Both the position numbers and the translations under genes were made by a program. 7,958 nt of DNA from Methylococcaceae bacterium. Lineage in GTDB: Bacteria; Pseudomonadota; Gammaproteobacteria; Methylococcales; Methylomonadaceae. The stretch lies in the NCBI GenBank assembly GCA_013138855.1, contig WTBX01000318.1:1-7958 (forward strand). The letters run 5' to 3'. How positions within the stretch are numbered: position 1 is the stretch's first letter; each line of letters opens with the position of its first letter. Under the pieces are notes generated by a model, which was not told where the DNA came from, searched no databases, and was given only the letters and a program-made list of their open reading frames with translations. Positions 1 to 6,397 of this stretch are shown here, one piece after another.

Positions 1-1303
1 CCTCCATGGTAGAAGTGATTTCAGCCACTGAGGCCGACATCTGATTGGTTGTTGCCGCTTGTTCTTCTATAGAACTGACGATTTGTTGTGCTGCTGTATG
101 AACACTTGCAGAATGAGCATAAACATCCAAAATCAGCTTGTGCCATTCACTTTGCATTGTTTTTGCGGCATTGGTCAATAAACCAATCTCATCTTGACGA
201 TCTGAAGGGGGGATATGAACTGAAAGATCCCCCGCAGCAATAGCTTCTATCACCGTAACTAGATTAACAATAGGTTTTATAATTAAAAATCGTAAAGCAT
301 AAATACTGATTGAGAAAACTAGCACTGCAACGCCGAATAACGCGAAATTTAAAATTATGGCACTGGAGGCGATAAAGTTAATGTCTTTTGCGGCTTCGGC
401 AGAAATGTTACCAATAACATTTGAAATGGCAAGCCCCGTGTCAATCGCTTTGGTGGCACTTTCTATCCATTCAGTACTATTAACAGGGTAAGTCGTCTCG
501 TTTGCACTGGCAGCATAAATCTGCTTGCGTAGTTGTTGATACGGACCTAAAAACTCTTTTTCAAAATGATTGATTCCTTCAACCAATGACGTAGGAGTCG
601 TTGATAAGGTTTTTAGTGCGAGCATTTTCTCTACATTATCATCAACAATTGAACGCCAGAATTTAAGTGTATCACGCTGTTCAAAACTTATAGAATTCCC
701 TGTGGCAATAATAGCCGCGAGTGTCGCACGTTCACGCCCCGCATATTCACACAAAGTAGCGACATTAGCTCGCACGACCGCATTGTAATAGAATACTTTT
801 TCACGCGGATTATGGGGAGAAAAAACAATAGCGCGTAAGGCAAAAGCATTTTTAACATTTTTGGTCGTTACGGATATCCATTCCTTAGATGTTATTTGGG
901 CGGCTTTAACTTTTGAACGACTAGATTGTACTGCACTCAAAATAGAAAGCCATTCGGTGAATTTTTTTTCAATATCGGCATCTGCCTCAGATTCAAGTAA
1001 CCGCTTAATTTCACTGGAGGCCAATTGTGCTTCGGCATCCACCTTTTTCACGACATCATCAAAGGTATTTAAAATAGCCGCAGAAGGATTAGTTTCTCCT
1101 ATGATAACAGCTCCAGTGCCACGCTCTATACCTTGCCAGCCCGCCATAGCATTTAAATTGCCCGCAATTTTCTCCATCATTCCATAACGCTCGGCATCGT
1201 GCCGTTCATTTAGAGCGTTTAAAATCAACAATACTGCCAGTACTAGAGCGACCACGAGCATACAAGAAAGCATGGCGATTGTTTTTGTCTGTAGGGTTTT
1301 CAT
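1..1303 (-). CDS. Methyl-accepting chemotaxis protein, N-terminal part (NIT-like sensor, HAMP, start of signalling domain)
   Basis: This is an inner-membrane chemoreceptor that would pass a ligand signal to CheA/CheW. My translation gives 434 residues before the left window edge, so the C-terminal signalling tip is missing. The order is: TM1 at about residues 8-30; a periplasmic region at about 31-310; TM2 at about 312-340; a HAMP domain at about 338-392 with the usual proline (IIKPI) and DEIG (371-374); then the start of the coiled-coil signalling domain with the family-typical segment EEQAATTNQMSASVAEITST (413-432). The periplasmic part has two ER motifs, IERGTGAV (59-66) and AGRERATLAAI (188-198), which resemble the two halves of nitrate/nitrite-sensing NIT domains; the ligand itself is inferred only. 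The start is the ATG at 1303, because TM1 follows directly and other nearby ATGs run straight into stops. The ribosome site is weak. No flagellar sigma-28 promoter was seen upstream. Confidence 0.9.
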   Translation of the reverse strand, partial: MKTLQTKTIAMLSCMLVVALVLAVLLILNALNERHDAERYGMMEKIAGNLNAMAGWQGIERGTGAVIIGETNPSAAILNTFDDVVKKVDAEAQLASSEIKRLLESEADADIEKKFTEWLSILSAVQSSRSKVKAAQITSKEWISVTTKNVKNAFALRAIVFSPHNPREKVFYYNAVVRANVATLCEYAGRERATLAAIIATGNSISFEQRDTLKFWRSIVDDNVEKMLALKTLSTTPTSLVEGINHFEKEFLGPYQQLRKQIYAASANETTYPVNSTEWIESATKAIDTGLAISNVIGNISAEAAKDINFIASSAIILNFALFGVAVLVFSISIYALRFLIIKPIVNLVTVIEAIAAGDLSVHIPPSDRQDEIGLLTNAAKTMQSEWHKLILDVYAHSASVHTAAQQIVSSIEEQAATTNQMSASVAEITSTME

Positions 1304-1458
1304 AAACTTACATTTCCATGATAATGTGAGAAATTTTTAGGGTCTTCAGGGTTTCCCATGAAAACTCAGTAAAATAGCTTTAGGGATGGGGGTTTAATAA
1401 TAGCTGAAATTAAAGCAGTCAGACCTTTAGGAATAAGAATTAAATAACATCCGAAACT

Positions 1459-1586
1459 TAAGGGCGGGCATGAAATAACATTGAGCGATGTATAGTTGCT
1501 AATACTGGAGAGCCGTCTTCCAGACGGTCAGAGTTGGCTGGAAGCTAACTCTCCAGATGCTCATGCTATTTCATGTGTATCCCTTA
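1459..1586. repeat. Compound palindromic element (MITE/REP-like)
   Basis: The outer arms start TAAGGG at 1459 and end CCCTTA at 1586. They continue with CATGAAATA, interrupted by a few unmatched bases. A second pair of arms, CTGGAGAG (1505-1512) and CTCTCCAG (1549-1556), lies inside. Two hairpins sit in the centre: CCGTC-TTCCA-GACGG (1513-1527) and GAGTTGGC-TGGAA-GCTAACTC (1531-1551, one G-T pair). Their loops are complementary to each other. The left arm has about 15 extra bases between its outer and inner blocks. No obvious target duplication flanks it. It contains no gene and looks like a non-autonomous repeat that can form a structured RNA or a cruciform. Confidence 0.7.
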
Positions 1587-1614
1587 GCTATTTTCTGAAC
1601 ACGCCAATAGCTAA
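1584..1614. repeat. 9-bp inverted repeat, 13-base loop
   Basis: TTAGCTATT (1584-1592) pairs perfectly with AATAGCTAA (1606-1614). It shares three bases with the right end of the compound palindrome. It lies downstream of the minus-strand HD gene but lacks a run of T after the stem on either strand, so a terminator role is not supported. Confidence 0.5.
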
Positions 1615-1642
1615 AGAGGCTGTCAAAGTATTCAATTTTTAG

Positions 1643-1673
1643 CCTCGCCGCATTGAAAAATGCGGGGGTGAGG
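1643..1673. repeat. GC-rich hairpin downstream of HD gene
   Basis: CCTCGCCGCAT (1643-1653) pairs imperfectly with ATGCGGGGGTGAGG (1660-1673) around a short A-rich loop. It lies 50 bases past the stop of the minus-strand HD gene and could help end its transcript. On that strand the stem is followed by CTAAAAATT rather than a T run, so it is not a classical intrinsic terminator. Confidence 0.4.
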
Positions 1674-1722
1674 AAGGAAATTTAATTTAAACTCTAAACC
1701 GAGAAATGAAGGATGCCAAAAT

Positions 1723-2571
1723 TCAGATAGCATTTTTCTTATGCTCCACCACAAAAACATGCGAGTGCAAATTAGAAATCCACTGCTTACCTTCTTGAGT
1801 AATTTTTAAATAAGAAACCCCCTTTTTAATGTAAGGGCTAACCGTATTCCAAAAAAATGTGGCATAAGCATGACGCATATCACCAGGGTCATGATAACCA
1901 ATACCTTCATTCAAACCATTTTCCTCAAATTCATAAAATAAATTAGGAATTTTACGCAAATACTCAGGATCTCCCAATTGGCCAATCAAATCCGCCGCTC
2001 GCGTTAAACCACGATAACCCTCGGTATCTTCATATTTTTCGCCCTCAGGAATAGGAAAACGTGTCATTTCGACATAAGAACACACTAAATCTGCATCTAT
2101 CCATCTAAACGGCTTGAAACCAAAACGTTCTTGAATAAAAAGCTGGCCTCTATCCACATGATAAGGCATTAAACCTGCATCGGTAGCCCCTGCTGGAAGC
2201 TCGATCATTTCATCGCCAATACCCGTTGCAAAGAGGTTTTTTTCCAAATCATCTTTATGACAAATCCCTCTCACATAGCCTATATCATGACATAACAACG
2301 CGGTCATAAAATTTATCCAATCAGTAGGTTTAACCCCGCCTTCACTGATATGCTTGCCTTTCAAAATTTCCTGACCGACCAAAGCCACCATAATGGTATG
2401 TTCCATATTATGATAAAGCGCGTCACAATTGGCGATATTTTCTAAAGTAAGGCGGCTAATCCATTCCAAAACATTTAAATCTTCCGCACCTAACGATCCA
2501 TAAATTTCATGATAGGTGGTTTTAATTTCTGTAATAAACGACTCGATGATAATTTTTTTTATATTTAACAT
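1723..2571 (-). CDS. HD-domain metal-dependent phosphohydrolase (Npun_R2479-like family)
   Basis: This is a soluble 282-residue protein of the HD phosphohydrolase superfamily. The metal-binding pattern is visible: YHNMEH (53-58, with H54 and H58), CHDIGY (94-99, with H95 and D96), H138 in PYHVDRG, and D194 in RAADLIGQLGD. The YHNxxH and HD spacing recalls cyclic-nucleotide phosphodiesterases, so a nucleotide phosphoester is a reasonable but unproven substrate. From memory, the sequence along its whole length, including LENIAN-DALYHN, LLCHDIGYV, TPYHVDRG-type and GQLGDPEYL segments, is close to a protein family common in cyanobacteria and of unknown role. The start is the ATG at 2571, preceded by AGGAG (2578-2582) six bases upstream. 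TATGAT on the minus strand (2630-2625) is a possible -10 box without a convincing -35. It is divergent from the acetyltransferase gene, separated by 292 bases. Confidence 0.88.
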   Translation of the reverse strand: MLNIKKIIIESFITEIKTTYHEIYGSLGAEDLNVLEWISRLTLENIANCDALYHNMEHTIMVALVGQEILKGKHISEGGVKPTDWINFMTALLCHDIGYVRGICHKDDLEKNLFATGIGDEMIELPAGATDAGLMPYHVDRGQLFIQERFGFKPFRWIDADLVCSYVEMTRFPIPEGEKYEDTEGYRGLTRAADLIGQLGDPEYLRKIPNLFYEFEENGLNEGIGYHDPGDMRHAYATFFWNTVSPYIKKGVSYLKITQEGKQWISNLHSHVFVVEHKKNAI

Positions 2572-2863
2572 AAAAAGCTCCTGCCGTTTTCTCTTAACCG
2601 GGATTATTTAATTTTAAGGTTAGCATCATACGCCATTCCGCTTTTAAAAAAGCTTGATGGCTTTTATGCTTTGAACCAAGAAAATATATTATTTTTCTTT
2701 AAGGGTAAAATTTATTTTAGATAATTATAGCTCATGGTTTTAACTGTGGGTTTGATTTTAGAGCTTTGGCGATTTGAAATTACATTTATAAATGATTAAG
2801 TCACCTATTCTTCATAATAAAACGCTAAAATAGCCACTTTATTTTTAAATTGCTGGAGATACA

Positions 2864-5545
2864 ATGGGTCCTCATTATTTAAGTCCTTTTTTCACCCCTA
2901 AATCAGTGGCTATTGTCGGCGCATCTGAGCGTCCAGAAAGTGTCGGGCATCGTTTATTAGTAAATATGCAGGAAGCAGGGTTTAAAGGCGGCTTATACCC
3001 TGTTAATCATAAGCGTAAAGAAATCTCAGGTTTAAAAGCTTACCCTGATTTAGACTCCATTCCCGAATCCGTAGAATTAGTCGTTGTTTCTACGCCTGCG
3101 CCAACAGTACCGTCGATTATCAGGCAGTGTGGTGCAAAAGGCGTGCGATCAGTGATTATTATCACCGCAGGTTTTGGTGAACTCGGTGACGAGGGGAAAC
3201 GCTTACAACAGGAAGTATTGGAAATTGCTCATCGTTATAATATTCGTCTTATAGGCCCCAATTGCTTAGGACTTGCAAGACCTAGTGCTTTTTTAAACGC
3301 AACTTTTGGCGATGGTGTTATTGCTGATGGAAATCTTGCCTTATTATCTCAATCAGGTGCCGTCTGTACCGCGATTTTAGACTGGGCAAAATCACAAGAT
3401 ATAGGTTTTTCCACCGTCGTCTCTATGGGCGGTGCAGCCGATATTGATTTTGGTGAAGTGCTTGATTATCTGGCAACAGACGGTAAAACGACAGGTATTT
3501 TAATGTATGTGGAAGGCATACGTGATGCCCGACGTTTTTTAAGCGGTTTAAAAGCGGCGGCGCGTTTAAAACCTGTGATATTAATTAAATCAGGACGGCA
3601 TGAAGCAGGCTGTAAAGCGGCCATGTCGCATACTGGAGCAATGGTTGGCGGTGATGATGTTTTTGATGCAGCGATTGAACGTGCAGGGGTCGTCAGAGCT
3701 TATAGCATCACTCAATTATTTTCCGCCGCTAGAGTGTTGGCCAATAATTATGTCTTAAAACAAGATAGATTAGCCATTATCACCAATGCAGGTGGGCCGG
3801 GTGTGATGAGTACCGACCGTGCCGAAGATGTGGGTGTGACGATGGCAGAGTTAAGCCCTGAAAGTATAGAAGCCTTGAATCAAGTTTTACCCGTGCATTG
3901 GTCTCATGCAAATCCAGTCGATATATTAGGCGATGCAACTTCTGAGCGTTATCAACAAGCTTTGGAAGTGTGTTTAAAAGATAAAAATATTGATGGTGTC
4001 TTAAATATTTTAACGCCACAAGCGATGACTAATCCCACCGAAGTCGCGCAATTTTTAATTGAAGCCGCCAAAAAGACCAACAAGCCCGTATTAGCCTCAT
4101 GGACAGGGGGTGCGAAAGTTGAAGCAGGACGCGAATTATTTGCTAATAGTAAAGTTGCGCATTTTAATACTCCAGAAGTTGCGGTTGATGCGTTTTCATT
4201 CTTAGCTAAATACACCCGCAATCAAATATTATTAAAACAAATTCCTTCCCCCTCAGAAGAATTAGTCGAACCTGACATTAACGGAGCGCGATTAATTATT
4301 CAGCGCATTTTATCTGAAAACCGCCAAGTATTAACCACGCAAGAATCAAAAGCGATTCTTGCTGCCTTTAATATTCCAGTGACTCAAACCATCAAAGTCA
4401 ACAATGCTAAAGATGCGATGATTGCTGCTGAAACTTTAGGTTTTCCCGTAGTCTTAAAAGTGAACATGGCAGAATTCAGCCACAAATCAGATATAGGCGG
4501 GGTGCGTTTAAATATAAATAGTGTGCAAGATGTTTCCCATCACTTCACCGATATGGAAGCGCAAATTAAACGCCTAGCACCAGAAACCGAAGAAATCGTA
4601 ATCACCATCGAACCGATGTACCGCTCTTATAGTGGTAGAGAATTAATGATAGGTGTCGTTCGAGATCCTGTTTTTGGCCCTGCCATTAGTTTCGGTTTAG
4701 GCGGAACAATGGTAGAAATTCTACGCGATAAAGCGGTTGCCTTGCCGCCTTTAAATGCTTACATGGTTGAGGAAATGATTTCCAAAACCAAAGCGGCAAA
4801 ATATATAGATAACTTTCGCCAATTACCTGCGATAAATAAACAAGCCTTAGTCAATGTATTGTTAAATGTTTCAACAATGGTCAGCGAGTTACCCGAAATT
4901 TTAGAACTAGACATCAATCCTTTAATTGCCGATGATAAAGGGGTAATGGCAGTTGATGCGCGAATTAAAGCCGAAGTTTCACATCAGCTTACCCCTTATT
5001 CGCACATGACTATTCATCCCTATCCCTCAGAACTAATCCGTCATTGCCAATTACCCAATGGCACAGATATTACCATCAGACCGATACGCCCCGAAGATGC
5101 CAAAATAGAAAAAGATTTCGTGCATAGATTGTCAGAGCGCAGTAAATATATGCGTTTTATGCAATCAATACAGGAATTAACCCCAGAAATGATTGTACGC
5201 TTCACGCAAATTGATTATGATCGTGAAATGGCGTTTATTGCAGTGACTGAGCATGAAGATATGCCAACAGAATTAGGGGTAGGGCGTTATATAATGAACC
5301 CTGATGGCTATAGTGTAGAGTTTGCGATTGTGGTTTCTGATGATTGTCAAGGTTTAGGAATCGGTGCGAAGATTATGAAAACCTTAATGCAGGCGGCAAA
5401 ATACAAAGGTATTTCACTGTTTGAAGGTGAAGTTTTAACGGTTAATAAGGCGATGTTATCGCTGGTTAAAAAATTAGGCTTTAGCGTAGAAGCGATTGCA
5501 GGCGATAGCGAAGTCGTTAAAGTGATTAAAGATTTAAGGTTATAA
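2864..5545 (+). CDS. pat: Bifunctional NDP-forming acyl-CoA synthetase-like / GNAT protein lysine acetyltransferase (Pat/PatZ type)
   Basis: This 893-residue cytosolic protein has the domain order of E. coli PatZ (886 residues) and Salmonella Pat, which acetylate lysines of acyl-CoA synthetases and other enzymes. Residues about 8-135 are the CoA-binding Rossmann domain (SVAIVGAS, GPNCLGL at 131-137). Residues about 150-450 are succinyl-CoA-ligase-like (SQSGA 162-166). Residues about 485-705 are the ATP-grasp domain (ELDINPLI 681-688). Residues about 735-893 are the GNAT domain, with TQIDYDREMAFIAV (781-794), E819 in VEFAIVV at the position of the proposed catalytic Glu of Pat, and the acetyl-CoA loop QGLGIG (829-834). 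Unlike E. coli PatZ, it keeps SHTGA (255-259) with H256, the histidine phosphorylated in active ADP-forming acetyl-CoA synthetases. The start ATG follows GGAG (2855-2858) by five bases. No clear terminator follows. The gene appears to be transcribed alone. Confidence 0.93.
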   Translation: MGPHYLSPFFTPKSVAIVGASERPESVGHRLLVNMQEAGFKGGLYPVNHKRKEISGLKAYPDLDSIPESVELVVVSTPAPTVPSIIRQCGAKGVRSVIIITAGFGELGDEGKRLQQEVLEIAHRYNIRLIGPNCLGLARPSAFLNATFGDGVIADGNLALLSQSGAVCTAILDWAKSQDIGFSTVVSMGGAADIDFGEVLDYLATDGKTTGILMYVEGIRDARRFLSGLKAAARLKPVILIKSGRHEAGCKAAMSHTGAMVGGDDVFDAAIERAGVVRAYSITQLFSAARVLANNYVLKQDRLAIITNAGGPGVMSTDRAEDVGVTMAELSPESIEALNQVLPVHWSHANPVDILGDATSERYQQALEVCLKDKNIDGVLNILTPQAMTNPTEVAQFLIEAAKKTNKPVLASWTGGAKVEAGRELFANSKVAHFNTPEVAVDAFSFLAKYTRNQILLKQIPSPSEELVEPDINGARLIIQRILSENRQVLTTQESKAILAAFNIPVTQTIKVNNAKDAMIAAETLGFPVVLKVNMAEFSHKSDIGGVRLNINSVQDVSHHFTDMEAQIKRLAPETEEIVITIEPMYRSYSGRELMIGVVRDPVFGPAISFGLGGTMVEILRDKAVALPPLNAYMVEEMISKTKAAKYIDNFRQLPAINKQALVNVLLNVSTMVSELPEILELDINPLIADDKGVMAVDARIKAEVSHQLTPYSHMTIHPYPSELIRHCQLPNGTDITIRPIRPEDAKIEKDFVHRLSERSKYMRFMQSIQELTPEMIVRFTQIDYDREMAFIAVTEHEDMPTELGVGRYIMNPDGYSVEFAIVVSDDCQGLGIGAKIMKTLMQAAKYKGISLFEGEVLTVNKAMLSLVKKLGFSVEAIAGDSEVVKVIKDLRL

Positions 5546-5667
5546 CGCTGGAGCGTGTAGCGAATTTATTGAAAAATTTCTACCTGTACGGTTAAAGTTT
5601 AGCTTTCTTGCAGGAAAGTAATTATTTGCTCTTTGGAGCCGCGATCTTTAGTCGCGGAACACCTGCA

Positions 5668-5675
5668 ATGAGAAG
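5668..5675 (+). repeat. Target-site duplication, left copy
   Basis: ATGAGAAG lies immediately before the left terminal repeat of the MITE-like element and is identical to the copy at 5779-5786. Confidence 0.7.
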
Positions 5676-5778
5676 GTAAGTATTCACCTCCCCCTTTGGA
5701 AAAGGGGGATTGAGGGGGGATTTATTTAATAAAATCTCCCCTAACCACTCTTTTTTAAGAGGGGGACTGAACACTTAC
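5676..5778. mobile_element. 103-bp MITE-like palindromic element with 8-bp target-site duplication
   Basis: The terminal inverted repeats are GTAAGTATTCA (5676-5686) and TGAACACTTAC (5768-5778), matching at 10 of 11 positions. Pairing continues inward, imperfectly, through runs of C and G to a central AT-rich palindrome near 5719-5736 (GATTTATTTAATAAAATC). Exact 8-base direct repeats ATGAGAAG abut both ends (5668-5675 and 5779-5786), as expected of a transposition event. There is no open reading frame inside, so movement would need a transposase supplied elsewhere. It sits inside the loop of the outer inverted repeat. Confidence 0.8.
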
Positions 5779-5786
5779 ATGAGAAG
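5779..5786 (+). repeat. Target-site duplication, right copy
   Basis: ATGAGAAG lies immediately after the right terminal repeat of the MITE-like element and is identical to the copy at 5668-5675. Confidence 0.7.
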
Positions 5787-5916
5787 ACGTTTTTTAAATC
5801 AAGTCGAATAGCATTATTAACGCTTTTCGCGACTAAAGATCACGGTTCCGACACATATTTAACTTGATTTTAAAATCTAACCATACAGGTCTAATTAATT
5901 TAAAAGTGAGAATCTG

Positions 5917-6246
5917 ATGAAACAAGTTGCATCATTAAAGTATGGCGTTATGTTTAAAAAGGCGTTTTCTAAGCCTGAGATTTTTACGGCTTTTGCACAG
6001 GATGTTTTAGGTATTACGCTGGAAATAGATCATGTGGAAACCGAAAAATCTTTTAATCCTGTGATTGGTCGGGTTAATTCGCATTTTGATTTGTTTGCTG
6101 AGGATGTTAAAAATCAGGTGATTGTTGATATTCAGCATGAACGCCATGAAGATCATTATGATCGGTTTTTGCATTATCATTGTGTTGCGTTGCTAGGCTA
6201 TCCGTTTAAAACGGGACAGTTGTATTCAGACCTCCGAGGTTTTTAA
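5917..6246 (+). pseudogene. Truncated PD-(D/E)XK nuclease family transposase (Rpn/PDDEXK_2-like)
   Basis: Residues 1 to about 93 match the N-terminal part of the PD-(D/E)XK nuclease-family transposases, which are DNA nucleases linked to recombination and usually about 230-300 residues long. Typical segments are LKYGVMFKKAFSKPEIF (7-23), the acidic FDLFAED (57-63), VIVDIQHER (68-76, with D71 and Q73 at the nuclease core) and DHYDRFLHYHCVALL (79-93). The family match stops at residue 93. The tail GYPFKTGQLYSDLRGF looks unrelated, and its TAA stop (6244-6246) lies in the centre of a perfect palindrome, so the C-terminal half is lost. The ATG at 5917 starts the known conserved N-terminus and follows a weak GAGAA (5908-5912). 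The fragment is probably inactive; an intact short open frame leaves some chance that a peptide is made. Confidence 0.8.
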
Positions 6247-6260
6247 AACCTCGGAGGTCT
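6228..6260. repeat. Perfect 16-bp-arm palindrome (ACCT-NNN-AGGT family)
   Basis: AGACCTCCGAGGTTTT (6228-6243) and its exact reverse complement (6245-6260) flank a single central T. Each arm holds an 11-base unit ACCTCCGAGGT or ACCTCGGAGGT that is itself nearly palindromic. It covers the end of the truncated nuclease gene. As RNA it could form a very stable hairpin, but no T run follows on the plus strand. It shares its design with the palindrome at 7694-7728. Confidence 0.85.
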
Positions 6261-6282
6261 AGCTCCTGTACTTTTATTCCGT

Positions 6283-6346
6283 CTTAAGTTGGTAGCCCAA
6301 ACTCTCTATAGAATTTGATTTTACTTTAAGTTGGCAGCTACCCAAA
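6283..6346 (+). repeat. Imperfect direct repeat, two copies
   Basis: CTTAAGTTGGTAGCCCAAAC (6283-6302) and CTTTAAGTTGGCAGCTACCC, continuing to AAAAG at 6346 (second copy from 6324), share most bases. The second copy has an added CTA-type segment and runs into the left arm of the palindrome at 6332-6372. The first copy looks like a remnant of the same element. Confidence 0.45.
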
Positions 6347-6372
6347 AGACTACGTCTTTCAGGTAGCCGCCA
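6332..6372. repeat. Imperfect palindrome between convergent gene ends
   Basis: The 19-base arms (6332-6350 and 6354-6372) around the loop TAC pair at 16 of 19 positions. The left arm reads TGGCAGCTACCCAAAAGAC. It lies 25 bases past the stop of the minus-strand PLP enzyme, between convergent genes, and could act as a transcript end or stabilising hairpin. No strong T run follows on either strand. Confidence 0.7.
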
Positions 6373-6397
6373 GCCTAGCGTGAAATTATTTTATAGA

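Larger units (their letters stand above)
1304..1722. other. Intergenic gap between chemoreceptor and HD-domain gene
   Basis: No credible gene is visible in these 419 bases. Positions 1304-1458 are AT-rich and should hold the promoter of the minus-strand chemoreceptor, but no clear -35/-10 pair stands out. The rest holds three inverted repeats: a compound palindrome (1459-1586), a hairpin partly overlapping its end (1584-1614), and a GC-rich hairpin (1643-1673). Confidence 0.6.
5635..5849. repeat. Outer inverted-repeat element, interrupted by a later insertion
   Basis: The left arm (5635-5659) and the reverse complement of the right arm (5825-5849) match at 22 of 25 positions. Both contain GATCTTTAGTCGCG. 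The left arm is also a hairpin in itself, CCGCGA-TCTTTAG-TCGCGG (5639-5657). Removing the inner 103-bp element and one copy of its 8-bp duplication would give an uninterrupted element of about 104 bp. It is non-coding and of unknown mobility. Confidence 0.7.
5546..5916. other. Intergenic gap filled by nested palindromic elements
   Basis: No gene is visible in these 371 bases. A weak hairpin, CTTTC-TTGCAG-GAAAG (5603-5618), lies 60 bases past the acetyltransferase stop but has no T run. Positions 5635-5849 are two nested inverted repeats described separately. A perfect 12-base palindrome GATTTTAAAATC lies at 5866-5877, just upstream of the truncated transposase-family gene. Confidence 0.6.

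Noticed and set aside
570..1187. Two plus-strand open frames (570-788 and 861-1187)
   Set aside because: They lie entirely antisense to the continuous chemoreceptor frame, have no ribosome site or recognisable motif, and read as shadows of it.
1643..1673. Intrinsic terminator for the HD gene
   Set aside because: The stem is good, but on the transcribed strand it is followed by CTAAAAATT, not a U-run, so I list it only as a hairpin.
2583..2863. Promoters in the divergent gap between the HD and acetyltransferase genes
   Set aside because: The region is AT-rich with several -10-like words (such as TATGAT on the minus strand and CATAAT at 2813-2818), but no pair with a good -35 at 16-18 bases was found.
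3780..4221. Two overlapping minus-strand open frames inside the acetyltransferase gene
   Set aside because: They are antisense to a strongly conserved coding region and show no family features.
5668..5786. CRISPR-like repeat arrangement in the 5.6-5.8 kb gap
   Set aside because: There are only two 8-base direct repeats flanking one palindrome, with no regular repeat-spacer pattern. Insertion with target duplication explains them better.
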